A stretch of 64,000 bases of DNA from M0103 sp040386155 (lineage in GTDB: Bacteria; Bacteroidota; Bacteroidia; Flavobacteriales_D; Crocinitomicaceae): positions 200,088 to 264,087 of the forward strand of contig JAZKFZ010000002.1 in assembly GCA_040386155.1 (NCBI GenBank). Direction: 5' to 3'. The notes under the pieces are model-generated. The model saw nothing but the letters and a program-made list of their open reading frames with translations, was not told where the DNA came from and did not search any database. The position numbers and the translations under genes were made by a program. Below are positions 7,870 through 16,328 of this stretch, in pieces. Position 1 is the first letter of the stretch, and each line of letters begins with the position of its first letter.

Positions 7870-8775
7870 TTAAGCAGGGGTATTCAAATTTAATAAAGGT
7901 AGTTTTTCGCGCTTAATTAATAGCAAATTGTAGTACTTTGATTGAGTGATTTCTGGAATGTATGAGGGAGGGTTTTGTTCATCAATCGAAAAGCAGCAAT
8001 AATCAATTGATTTTAAAAGCATTGCAACTTTTTCGCCTATTTCAGGTGTTAAAATTTCTATTAGAAATGTAGGTTCATTTGCTTTTATTAGCTCAATCAT
8101 TCCTTCAATGGCTTCAGGTTCATGTAGCTCCACATCTAATTTGACGAGGTCAATTTTCTTATTCTTGAGTACTTCAAAATTATCTAGTTGAACAATGGGT
8201 ACTTCATACGAAATCCTATTCGAAAAAGAAGCAAGCATCTCTTCATTTAGGGACGCGCTGTATTGTGAACTAGTTGGTAGATCATAAAAAGTTGCAGTTC
8301 CATCACTATTTGAAACTGCCAACTCAAACAAGTGTATTTTTAAGTCCGGATTCAGTTCTAAATTTTTTTTGAAAATGGATGCTGTTCTTTGGACAGGCTC
8401 AAAAGCAAAAACTTCAGCAGTTGGGTTAATAGATGCCGCTACTAATGAATAAATTCCAGTATTTGCTCCTATGTCTAAAATACAATTTGCTTCTACAGAT
8501 AGCTGTTTCCAAATATCCATAGATACTTTTTCCCATCCATTTTCAAGGCCATTCCAAAAAAGTTCATTTTCTATTGTTGTAAATCCTGGGTTGAAAAGTT
8601 GAATAGAGGAGTTGCCTACCTGCAGTTGCATTATGCCTTTGAATCGCAAATCCTTGTAGAGTTTTTCTTTTAGGATAGGATTTCGCTTAATTAATTTTGA
8701 TAATAATTTTTTAAACGGGGAAATTTTCCAAATTAATAGGATGCCTTTAAAAAATAGATGTTTTATTTTTTTCAT
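7870..8775 (-). CDS. FkbM-family SAM-dependent methyltransferase
   Basis: A 301-aa protein. A Rossmann SAM-binding motif, ILDIGANTGIYSLVAA, lies near residue 97, followed by EVFAFEPVQRTASIF (acidic loop binding the SAM ribose). VKLDVELHEPEAIEGM matches the FkbM-family signature, with Val where most members have VDVEG. It probably O-methylates a sugar hydroxyl of the glycan. The start overlaps the stop of the GT2 gene by 4 nt (ATGA type), indicating translational coupling. Confidence 0.85.
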   Translation of the reverse strand: MKKIKHLFFKGILLIWKISPFKKLLSKLIKRNPILKEKLYKDLRFKGIMQLQVGNSSIQLFNPGFTTIENELFWNGLENGWEKVSMDIWKQLSVEANCILDIGANTGIYSLVAASINPTAEVFAFEPVQRTASIFKKNLELNPDLKIHLFELAVSNSDGTATFYDLPTSSQYSASLNEEMLASFSNRISYEVPIVQLDNFEVLKNKKIDLVKLDVELHEPEAIEGMIELIKANEPTFLIEILTPEIGEKVAMLLKSIDYCCFSIDEQNPPSYIPEITQSKYYNLLLIKREKLPLLNLNTPA

Positions 8776-9671
8776 ATTTTATATTCCTGAGGTATTTTGA
8801 AACGTAACAAAGAACTTAAGCAATATAATCGATGTTTTGTTTGATTGTTTCTTATATCGGTGAAAACAGATTTTAGTATCCATTTGATTGATGGAATGTA
8901 CTTTTTCTTGTGCATGAAATATCGAGCGATGCTAAAATAACAGTTACTCAACACCCGCTTTCGAATTGTTCCATTAATATGGTTGTAATCATGCTTTTTG
9001 AAGATATGCAAAAGTTGCTTCCGTTGTTCTAAACCTATATTATTTTTTAGAAAATTCACCGATCGTTCATCATGTTCCACTGCAACAGTATTATTACTTT
9101 GCACTGCGGTAAACTCATTCCTATTTGCCAATCTTAACCAAAGTTCAGCATCTTCACCTATGCGAAGTGAAGGATTGAACTGTTCTTGCTGCAACGCAGA
9201 AACAGGAATACATAATTGCAGGGCGCCAAGAGGATTCAATAGCAGAAATTCGTGTAGCGTTTCCTCTTTCTTTTTCAATGGCAAATGGAATTCCCCTAAT
9301 TTTCCTGCAGTTTTAAATGCCAAGGCATCGTAAAATAAATTTGTTGGTTCATGAACCTGAATGGCTTCATGGAAACCCATTAACTTGTTCGGTAAAAAGT
9401 AATCATCACTGTCCAAAAAACAGATATAGTTACCTTGCGCATTTTGGATCCCATTGTTCCGTGCTACACTACGTTCCTGATTTTCTTGATAAATATAGCG
9501 AATGCGCTCATCTTGAAATTTTCCAACGACTGCTTTGGTGTCGTCCGAGCTTCCATCATCCACAATAATTAACTCCCAATCACCAAAGGTTTGGTCCACC
9601 ACACTTTGAATCGCTTTTGGAAGCAAGTGTGCTCTGTTGTATGTGGGTAATATGATAGAGAAGTAGGGCAT
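8772..9671 (-). CDS. Glycosyltransferase family 2
   Basis: A 299-aa GT-A enzyme. FSIILPTYNRAHLLPKAIQSV opens the nucleotide-sugar domain. VDDGSSDDT and FLDSDDYFLPNKL provide the metal- and nucleotide-binding acidic motifs (DXD-like). It is an inverting transferase of the lipid-linked glycan assembly line. It is coupled to both neighbours: the start shares a base with the previous stop at 9671 and the stop overlaps the FkbM start. Confidence 0.9.
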   Translation of the reverse strand: MPYFSIILPTYNRAHLLPKAIQSVVDQTFGDWELIIVDDGSSDDTKAVVGKFQDERIRYIYQENQERSVARNNGIQNAQGNYICFLDSDDYFLPNKLMGFHEAIQVHEPTNLFYDALAFKTAGKLGEFHLPLKKKEETLHEFLLLNPLGALQLCIPVSALQQEQFNPSLRIGEDAELWLRLANRNEFTAVQSNNTVAVEHDERSVNFLKNNIGLEQRKQLLHIFKKHDYNHINGTIRKRVLSNCYFSIARYFMHKKKYIPSIKWILKSVFTDIRNNQTKHRLYCLSSLLRFKIPQEYKI

Positions 9672-10633
9672 TACAACAGTTTTTCTGGTTTAATTTTCTT
9701 TCCCTTAATTCCAAATGCAGCATGAAAACATGCCAATGCAAAGTAAAAGCTAAGTTCTTTTTTCTGCACAATGGCTCCTTTTAGTAAGGCTTTTAAATTG
9801 CCAAGAAAACCACTTTGATAGCTCAATATTTGCCAACGACTTAAGTTCAAATGTTCATTAGAAAAGCGTAATGCGTTGCGACGACGATAGTACGTGGTGA
9901 TAATCTTTAAGCGAGGATAGCTATTCGTGGAACCTTCATTTTTGTGATACACCAACGAATTTGTCACTACCAATGATGTACAATTTTTAGATCGCATTCG
10001 GTAGCAAAAATCAGTTTCCTCTGCATACATGAAGAAATCTAATTTCATGAATCCATATTTTTCAATCACTTGCATTTGAACAAGCATCGATGATCCTTCA
10101 ACTGATTCTACTTCATAAAATGCGCCGTTTTGCTTTTGCAACTCTTCTAATTTTTTTCCTTTCCAAACATTGTAGTGCAGTTGCTGTTGTGAGGCTGTTG
10201 TAAATGGAGCGCCACCAAAATCGACAAGTGTTTTATTTTCTGGATCCAGCGAAACTGAACCTAGAATACTGTTCGGATGCTGAAGATTTACCTCAACTAG
10301 CGCCTTCAGTGCATGTGTATTAAGGACTAAATCACTGTTTAGAATCCAAAATAGATCTGCTTTTCTTTCTTTCGCAATTTGATAGTTTGCCCAATGTCCG
10401 GAGGCAAAACCATTGTTTACGCTTGTCTGGTGAATGATGAGATCAGGAAAACGTTGCTTTAAGAGCTCAAATGAAGTATTGGGCGATGCATTGTCACAGA
10501 GTACTATTTCAAAATTAGGATAATCAAGAAGCAAAATCGATTCAACGCACTGAATAGTGTCGTCATAATTCATCCAATTCAACAATGAAATAACAACAAA
10601 TGGCGTCGTATCTTTTTCCTGTTTCTGCTTCAT
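9671..10633 (-). CDS. Glycosyltransferase family 2, WbbL/rhamnosyltransferase-like
   Basis: A 320-aa GT-A enzyme. VVISLLNWMNYDDTIQCVES and EIVLCDNASPN form the N-terminal donor domain. FWILNSDLVL is the DXD-like region. FMYAEETDFCYRMR is a motif shared with WbbL-type rhamnosyltransferases. Donor specificity is not proven by sequence. It overlaps the upstream gene by 4 nt. Confidence 0.87.
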   Translation of the reverse strand: MKQKQEKDTTPFVVISLLNWMNYDDTIQCVESILLLDYPNFEIVLCDNASPNTSFELLKQRFPDLIIHQTSVNNGFASGHWANYQIAKERKADLFWILNSDLVLNTHALKALVEVNLQHPNSILGSVSLDPENKTLVDFGGAPFTTASQQQLHYNVWKGKKLEELQKQNGAFYEVESVEGSSMLVQMQVIEKYGFMKLDFFMYAEETDFCYRMRSKNCTSLVVTNSLVYHKNEGSTNSYPRLKIITTYYRRRNALRFSNEHLNLSRWQILSYQSGFLGNLKALLKGAIVQKKELSFYFALACFHAAFGIKGKKIKPEKLL

Positions 10634-12129
10634 TTCACTTGAATAGATTTTTTGACAATGCCTAAAATTTCCTTTATTGAATACCTATTCAGGATCAAAT
10701 GTAGACTAATTTTTAGTACTTCTTTGCGACTAAACAATTGAATGTTGTCATAGAAGAATGAAAGCGTACTGTATTTAATGACTTTTACTGCTTGGTTTAA
10801 TTCGCTAAAACGCTCAAGTTCATTTGGCTTCACTCTTTCAAGTGCAGGAACATTTTGCTTTTGGTTCATGATAGAATGAAATTGCGCTAACCAAGTTTGT
10901 CCAGCGTGTTTTTCGTTGATAGCATCACTGATTTCTTGCTTTGATGCGGGAGATGCATGATCACATCTATTTTTCAACTGTTTTAGATACTCAGTTTCAT
11001 TGGCTGCTAATTTCAATTTCCCACCAAAAGCAGCGTCCTTGTACAAATCAAAAAGCGGAATTGTACCATAGCAAACCAGGGGAGATGCTCCATAAAAGCA
11101 GGTTTCAAGTAAGGCCGTGTAAGAGCCCATTGGCATTGGATCAATAGCAATATCAGCAATGGATTGAATATCTGAGGGATCTTCAATAATCCCTAAATAG
11201 ACGATTCGTGGATGCAAAATGGCGTCCATCGCTGGCGAAAAATCCTTCGGTTCTACACCAACTACAAATAATTTCAATCTTGGATTTTCTTCCAAGCCTT
11301 TGACCATTGTTTGAAAGAAATGATGTTTTTCTGTAGTATAAAATTTATTAGGATTTCCAATTGTAACAGCAACAATATCAGTCTCATTTATTCCATACTT
11401 GAGCTTTGTAGTTAAAAACTCCAAATCACTTTTTACTTCCTTGAAAATGGGTAGCGGAAGGATGCTTGAATTTGCTTGTTTTCGTTCGTGCATAGAGATT
11501 TTTTGTGCCTCTCTGCGAATATTGATAATGGAGTTGCTAACATCACAGCCAAATGAAAAACCATGGTCGGCATGATTGAAAAAATGAATATCCAACAGAT
11601 TTTTATATGCTTGTAAGGCAACACTCGGAAGACAATCATGAGGGTGAATATGCAATATTACTTTTGCTGCATTGTCATCTACAAAGGTTTGAAAATCGAT
11701 TAATTTTTCTGGTAAAGTTTCCGGCTGCAAGACAAGAACCTTTCCACCTTTTGACTGAATGAGGTCCAACAACTGTGTTCTTGGCGAGGTACTACCTTGC
11801 TCTGTTATCAATAAGTGATGAACATACGTAGTATCTAATCGCACCAGGTTTTCGAGAAAACGGGTATGTCCACCAGTTGTGTAAATGGTTGTAAAAACAT
11901 GTACTATTTGATTACTCTCTTTGGCTTTTAGTTCAGGAGTAATAGAACTTTGTTGTTTCCCATATTCTTCCAAGAAAGATTCGATGGTGGCATCTCGAAA
12001 AGTTCCACAATAATTTTTTGAAGCTAAAATTCCAGCATATTTTGCCAATGCGAGTTGTGCATCCGAACTTTTGGATTGTTGTAAGAGTCTAACTAAAAAG
12101 GCAAAAAGTTTCTTCGGCATTCTATTCAA
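10630..12129 (-). CDS. Glycosyltransferase-like protein (probable GT-B fold)
   Basis: A 499-aa protein. Residues ~80-110 (VHVFTTIYTTGGHTRFLENLV) resemble the acceptor-side start of GT-B transferases. The segment VAVTIGNPNKFYTTEKHHFFQTM and later RIVYLGIIEDPSDIQSIADIA look like the donor-binding half (YLG.., then DI..AD). A strict EX7E motif is not evident; the corresponding region is DPMPMGSYTALLET. I therefore call it a glycosyltransferase only by fold-like features and context. ATG codons occur at 12129 and 12120. The first overlaps the aminotransferase stop by 8 nt. Confidence 0.6.
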   Translation of the reverse strand: MNRMPKKLFAFLVRLLQQSKSSDAQLALAKYAGILASKNYCGTFRDATIESFLEEYGKQQSSITPELKAKESNQIVHVFTTIYTTGGHTRFLENLVRLDTTYVHHLLITEQGSTSPRTQLLDLIQSKGGKVLVLQPETLPEKLIDFQTFVDDNAAKVILHIHPHDCLPSVALQAYKNLLDIHFFNHADHGFSFGCDVSNSIINIRREAQKISMHERKQANSSILPLPIFKEVKSDLEFLTTKLKYGINETDIVAVTIGNPNKFYTTEKHHFFQTMVKGLEENPRLKLFVVGVEPKDFSPAMDAILHPRIVYLGIIEDPSDIQSIADIAIDPMPMGSYTALLETCFYGASPLVCYGTIPLFDLYKDAAFGGKLKLAANETEYLKQLKNRCDHASPASKQEISDAINEKHAGQTWLAQFHSIMNQKQNVPALERVKPNELERFSELNQAVKVIKYSTLSFFYDNIQLFSRKEVLKISLHLILNRYSIKEILGIVKKSIQVK

Positions 12130-13231
12130 AAGCGTTACAAACTTGAATCACAAAATCAACTTCTTCTTTGGTCATCACTGGACTGATAGGCAAACTAATT
12201 ACTTCTTCATGAATTCGCTCAGTGAGAGGGAGCTTCAAACTTTCAAATTCTTGAAGAGCTTGTTGCTTGTGAGGTGGAATCGGGTAATGAATTAATGATC
12301 CTACTTCATTTTTGCTTAAGTACTCCTGAAATTTAGCTCTGTTTTGAACTCGAACTACAAAAACATGCCATACATGCGCATTGCTATTATCGGGCATATT
12401 TGGCAAGGAAATCAAAGAATTGGATATTTCAGTGCTATAGCGAAATGCAATTTTTTGACGGATAGCATTGTCGTGATTTAAACGTTTCAATTTCACTGAA
12501 AGTACTGCAGCTTGTAGCGGATCCAAGCGACTGTTGATGCCTTTCAGTTCATTTTTGTATTTTATTTCTGAACCATAGTTACGGTACATTGCTACTAATT
12601 TCGCGAAGTCTGGATCATTGCTCGTCACAGCACCAGCATCACCAAGCGCACCTAGATTTTTTCCAGGATAGAAACTAAATCCAGCTGCATAACCGAGAGC
12701 GCCTACTTTTTGACCCTTTTCATTTGTTGCGCCATGCGCCTGAGCTCCATCTTCAATTAAAAGCAGTTGATGTTCATCACAAAATGACTTCAATTCAACA
12801 GAATCATTCACTTGTCCGTACAAATGAACTTGTAAAATTGCTTTTATCTTGGGTGAATAACAGTTCTTTACTTTATTCAGTGAAAGATTCATAGTACTTG
12901 CATCTGGTTCGCAAAAAACAGGTATTAATCCTGCATCTACAATCGAGAGAATTGAGGCGATATAAGTATTTGCTGGGACGATTACTTCATCGCCACGTTT
13001 TAATTTTCCTTGAATGATGAGGCATTCCCAAATAATAGTAAGTGCATCCAAACCATTGCCTACACCGATGGCATTTGAAACACCGCAAAATTCAGCGAAT
13101 TCCTTTTCAAATTTTTCGACTTCCGCACCTAAAATATACCAACCAGAGTCAATACTTTTAGTCACAGCTTGCGATAATTCAGGTTGAAATGAATTATTTA
13201 ATTTCAAAAGATCTAAGAAATTAACTTTCAT
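12122..13231 (-). CDS. DegT/DnrJ/EryC1/StrS sugar aminotransferase (FdtB/QdtB-like)
   Basis: A 369-aa PLP enzyme. IGVGNGLDALTI binds the cofactor phosphate. LIEDGAQAHGA supplies the Asp that contacts the PLP pyridine nitrogen. GFSFYPGKNLGALGDAGAV contains the Schiff-base Lys. The opening VNFLDLLKLN and the presence of a FdtA/QdtA-like isomerase in the same operon fit a dTDP-3-keto-6-deoxyhexose 3-aminotransferase, which makes the dTDP-3-amino-3,6-dideoxyhexose (Fuc3N or Qui3N series). The stereochemistry cannot be read. Its start overlaps the stop of the second aminotransferase-like gene by 4 nt. Confidence 0.88.
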   Translation of the reverse strand: MKVNFLDLLKLNNSFQPELSQAVTKSIDSGWYILGAEVEKFEKEFAEFCGVSNAIGVGNGLDALTIIWECLIIQGKLKRGDEVIVPANTYIASILSIVDAGLIPVFCEPDASTMNLSLNKVKNCYSPKIKAILQVHLYGQVNDSVELKSFCDEHQLLLIEDGAQAHGATNEKGQKVGALGYAAGFSFYPGKNLGALGDAGAVTSNDPDFAKLVAMYRNYGSEIKYKNELKGINSRLDPLQAAVLSVKLKRLNHDNAIRQKIAFRYSTEISNSLISLPNMPDNSNAHVWHVFVVRVQNRAKFQEYLSKNEVGSLIHYPIPPHKQQALQEFESLKLPLTERIHEEVISLPISPVMTKEEVDFVIQVCNAFE

Positions 13232-14160
13232 GCTGCATACAATTTTAGTAGTTCATTGATGGTTGAACAAATAAAAGAAATTTGTTCGGCAGTGGTGTCT
13301 TGGTGAACAGGTAAATTTAAAATAGATGAACTGATATTGTAGGACAAGGGGAATTTCTCTTGATTTATTTGAGGAATCATTCGATAATACAAGGCACTAG
13401 TTGTAATTTCCTTCGCAATTAAATCAAAATATAATTTTTCTCGCAATCCATTATGAACGATAATCGGAAAATTTAACGGAACTATTCCATCATGCATCGT
13501 GGGCTGCATCAACTCGAGCAACCCGTTTATCTTTAGTTCCGATAAGTACTGAAAGTAGTTTCCCCTGCGCTGTTTCGCAATTTCACTATGTTGCGATAAG
13601 GCAAATGTGCTCAATGTTTCTTGCTTAATTCCTTCGTTTTCAGGGAGAATTTGAAAATTTATTTTTTGGGTATTGTCTACCAAAATTCCTCCATCATCTG
13701 TTGGTAGAATTTTATGAATGGAATGAAAAGCAAAATCGCCAAATAGACCAAGTTTTTTTCCGTTGTGCAAACCATGAAGTGCATGCGCACAGTCTTCTAC
13801 TAATGTTGTATTGGAGTTGGAACAGAATTTAATTACTTCTTCAAAATTGTCGGCAGGAAAGCCAAAGTAATGAATCAGCAAAAAACAATAAGATTTAGAA
13901 GGTTCAAGAGTAATGGAGTTCAAAATTGGAGATAGGTTTTTGCTAAGATCATAAAATTGATAGGGAATTCTGCTAATTTGAATTACATCAAACACACCGC
14001 TTCCTTCGTAATCGTTGATACCAATATACGATGGAATTAGCAAGGTTTTACCCTCCTTTTGCTGCAATCTCAAAATATGCAAAAAAGCATTTCTCGCCGA
14101 TTTTGTGAAGAATTTATTTTCTTTGAAATTGCTCCTATTTTTCGCTTCTTTTTGAATCAT
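13228..14160 (-). CDS. Divergent short DegT-type aminotransferase-like protein
   Basis: At 310 aa this is shorter than usual for the DegT family (about 370-400). The key landmarks are visible: ARNAFLHIL in the N-terminal region, TLVEDCAHALHG with the PLP-contacting Asp, and AFHSIHKILPTDDGGIL with a Lys placed like the Schiff-base Lys. The small-domain region is reduced. It may be a second sugar aminotransferase, or a related protein with a changed role. The operon already has a canonical aminotransferase, so its substrate is unclear. Four-nt overlaps tie it to both neighbours. Confidence 0.7.
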   Translation of the reverse strand: MIQKEAKNRSNFKENKFFTKSARNAFLHILRLQQKEGKTLLIPSYIGINDYEGSGVFDVIQISRIPYQFYDLSKNLSPILNSITLEPSKSYCFLLIHYFGFPADNFEEVIKFCSNSNTTLVEDCAHALHGLHNGKKLGLFGDFAFHSIHKILPTDDGGILVDNTQKINFQILPENEGIKQETLSTFALSQHSEIAKQRRGNYFQYLSELKINGLLELMQPTMHDGIVPLNFPIIVHNGLREKLYFDLIAKEITTSALYYRMIPQINQEKFPLSYNISSSILNLPVHQDTTAEQISFICSTINELLKLYAA

Positions 14161-15002
14161 TTTTCTGTTGTCAGTGTTTTGTGCTTTAAAAGTAGTATTC
14201 CACTTGAGTTCTGAAGTAGGAAGGAAGTATCCGATACCCTTTGAATTGAAAACTTCTCTAGTTCAACGTTGCCACCCAGTAATAAGTTGCTTTCTGTGAT
14301 AGAAAATCCCTCTAAAGTTGGTTGACCATAGAACTGTAATCGATTTATTTTAGCGTGGAGCAATTGCACATTTTCTTCGGGGTTCAAATCCATGTCTTCA
14401 ACAGTATGCTTTTTATAATACTTGCCTTGGGAAACATCAATGGGAGTATACTGAATTTCTTCAGCTGCATATTGTTTCAGCACGATCACTAAACCTCTTG
14501 CGGCCATTTCATAGTTTTTACGAAAGAAATCATTCGCGAAAATAACATTTTCAAAATCTTCTTCAACAATTAAGGCAGCTTGTCCACCGTCAATTTTTTC
14601 GTCGATGAGGTGAATGGTCGCTCCATATCGGTTGTGATTGGCAAGAATTTTCCAGAAATTCGTGTAAGCACCTCGATATTCCGGAAGAACACCCATGTGC
14701 ACATTAAAGATCGGAAAGAGTTTTAAAAGTGGTGCTTTAAAAATTTGTCCATAACTGGCGACAACTCCAAAATCTGCATTGATTGCGTTAATTGTTGAGA
14801 TCGTCGAAGGGTCATTGATGTTCTGGATTTTCAAGAAGGGGATCCCGTTTAATTTTGCAATGACTTCACATAAATTGGGGTAAACACTTGCACCTTGTTC
14901 TTGTAAAAAAATCTGTTGAGGCAAAAAATTATTTTCAATTAATTCCTTCAAACAGATTGAGCTAAGTAAGCCTCCAGTGCCAAAAAATACAAAATTAGAC
15001 AT
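14157..15002 (-). CDS. Sugar N-formyltransferase (QdtF/VioF-like)
   Basis: A 281-aa formyltransferase. The catalytic Asn-His pair lies in FNVHMGVLPEYRGA (the family's N-x-H ... LP.YRG motif). The catalytic Asp is in IHLIDEKIDGG. The N-terminus FVFFGTGGLLSS starts the Rossmann-like fold. Family knowledge says these enzymes move a formyl group from N10-formyl-tetrahydrofolate to a dTDP-amino sugar. With FdtA/QdtA- and FdtB/QdtB-like genes in the same operon, the product is probably a 3-formamido-3,6-dideoxyhexose. It is too diverged from Fmt to be Met-tRNA formyltransferase, and the context also argues against that. Confidence 0.85.
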   Translation of the reverse strand: MSNFVFFGTGGLLSSICLKELIENNFLPQQIFLQEQGASVYPNLCEVIAKLNGIPFLKIQNINDPSTISTINAINADFGVVASYGQIFKAPLLKLFPIFNVHMGVLPEYRGAYTNFWKILANHNRYGATIHLIDEKIDGGQAALIVEEDFENVIFANDFFRKNYEMAARGLVIVLKQYAAEEIQYTPIDVSQGKYYKKHTVEDMDLNPEENVQLLHAKINRLQFYGQPTLEGFSITESNLLLGGNVELEKFSIQRVSDTSFLLQNSSGILLLKHKTLTTEK

Positions 15003-15924
15003 ACTCGAATTTTAATGAATATTTATTGCTGCTTTCACAACCAATGGATTTTTTAAACGATGCTAAACCTTCATTGATGACACCAAATTCAGAAGATGGT
15101 CCTATGTCCAGAAATTGTTTTCCCACCTGCTGATAATACTCAAAGACCAACTTTGCAAGTAAATTCATAGGTCTTAATTCCGCAAATGCACTTAAATTCC
15201 CCCAATACACCACCATGGCAGTTGTTGAAGAAATAGTAAAAACAATTGCAGCGGCACATTGGTGCTCGTTCATTTCCAACGTAAAATAATCGATGGCAAT
15301 TAATTCATTGGTGCTCTGCAAGTCTTCGAAGCTCATTTTCAATGGGAAACCCTTTTCAGCTCTATTTTTTTTGATAATAGCATACGCAGTTTCCTTTTGT
15401 TCTATTGTTTCAGCACGCGAAAATGAATAATCATTTTTCAATGCAGCACTAAGGTTTTTTCGCGCATTTCGCGCTAATCGAGAGAAGAAAGTTGTTTCGG
15501 AATCGAGTAAATAATGTGCATTTAGATCCGAGTACTTGATGCTAAATCCATTATTTATAAGCTCATTTACCGCAAGCGAAATGAACTTTTCATCGTAAAA
15601 TGTAGGAGGAAATGAGATGTATAAACTTGTTCTATTTGTTGTTGCCCATTGAAGGAGAGACAAAGCTACCTCGGATAAATCAACTTGCGAAAAATTTCCT
15701 ACGTAGATGAGTCCTCCAAAAGGCGCAGAAAAAGGGCTGTTTAAATTGCTTGCTTTTTCACCAAGGATGATTCCGTATTGGCAGTTTTCCGCAGCAAATG
15801 AAAGATAGTGAAGATGTTCCACTTTAGCGGAATTTAGCTCGTTGAAATCCGCAGTATGAAAAATCGTGAACGCACTCGTAAATAGTTCACAGTATTCTGT
15901 TTTACTTATTTCTTTCCATCCCAT
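14995..15924 (-). CDS. FemAB/GNAT-like acyltransferase
   Basis: A 309-aa protein. The C-terminal half holds a GNAT-like core of the type found in FemAB/BioF2 (CelD-like) proteins: FFSRLARNARKNLSAALK, then IKKNRAEKGFPLKMSFEDL, CAAAIVFTISSTTAMVVYWGNL, and LLAKLVFEYYQQVGKQFLDIG. Such proteins transfer aminoacyl or acyl groups onto sugars or peptides. The role here, decoration of the exported glycan, is inferred from the operon. It overlaps the formyltransferase by 8 nt and the FdtA-like gene by 19 nt. Confidence 0.65.
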   Translation of the reverse strand: MGWKEISKTEYCELFTSAFTIFHTADFNELNSAKVEHLHYLSFAAENCQYGIILGEKASNLNSPFSAPFGGLIYVGNFSQVDLSEVALSLLQWATTNRTSLYISFPPTFYDEKFISLAVNELINNGFSIKYSDLNAHYLLDSETTFFSRLARNARKNLSAALKNDYSFSRAETIEQKETAYAIIKKNRAEKGFPLKMSFEDLQSTNELIAIDYFTLEMNEHQCAAAIVFTISSTTAMVVYWGNLSAFAELRPMNLLAKLVFEYYQQVGKQFLDIGPSSEFGVINEGLASFKKSIGCESSNKYSLKFEYV

Positions 15925-16328
15925 GATGACTGAAGGGTTTTAAATTCCTCATAATCACGAATATAATCTGCTTCATCATATTCCTTATTGGCTAGACAGA
16001 TTTGAACTGCATTATGAGAATACTGCATTGTACGCCAACTTAACTTTGGAATATACACGCCAATATTGGGACGATCTAAATTAAAATCAAATATTTTTCC
16101 TGTTATAGTTTCTATTTTTATCTGAACTGTACCTGCTACTGCAAACAGTACTTGTTCAAGGTGATAATGCGCATGATGTCCTCGTTTTATCTCCTCTGGC
16201 GTAAAATAAGTCCAATAGATGCGTTTGACTTCAATTGGCAATAATTCCTTTTCTGAAAGTGAAATATAGCCTTGGGCAGAGTTTCCAATTTTCGGAAAAT
16301 CAATAATATATGGTTCTAAATTAGGCAT
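15906..16328 (-). CDS. FdtA/QdtA-like dTDP-4-keto-6-deoxyglucose 3,4-ketoisomerase (WxcM-like cupin)
   Basis: A 140-aa single-domain cupin. The RGHHAHYHLEQVLFAVAG stretch carries the paired His residues conserved in WxcM/FdtA/QdtA isomerases, and VYIPKLSWRTMQYS closes the barrel. These enzymes move the keto group of dTDP-4-keto-6-deoxyglucose from C4 to C3, ahead of transamination. Galacto- or gluco-type product cannot be decided by eye. I start it at the ATG at 16328 (MPNLEPYIID), overlapping the Wzt stop by 8 nt. An ATG at 16343 adds five residues. Confidence 0.87.
   Translation of the reverse strand: MPNLEPYIIDFPKIGNSAQGYISLSEKELLPIEVKRIYWTYFTPEEIKRGHHAHYHLEQVLFAVAGTVQIKIETITGKIFDFNLDRPNIGVYIPKLSWRTMQYSHNAVQICLANKEYDEADYIRDYEEFKTLQSSWDGKK

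Noticed and set aside
8998..9333. 111-aa plus-strand ORF within the GT2 gene
   Set aside because: It is antisense to a clear GT2 gene, rich in Cys/Ser/Arg from the reversed codons, and has no start signal.
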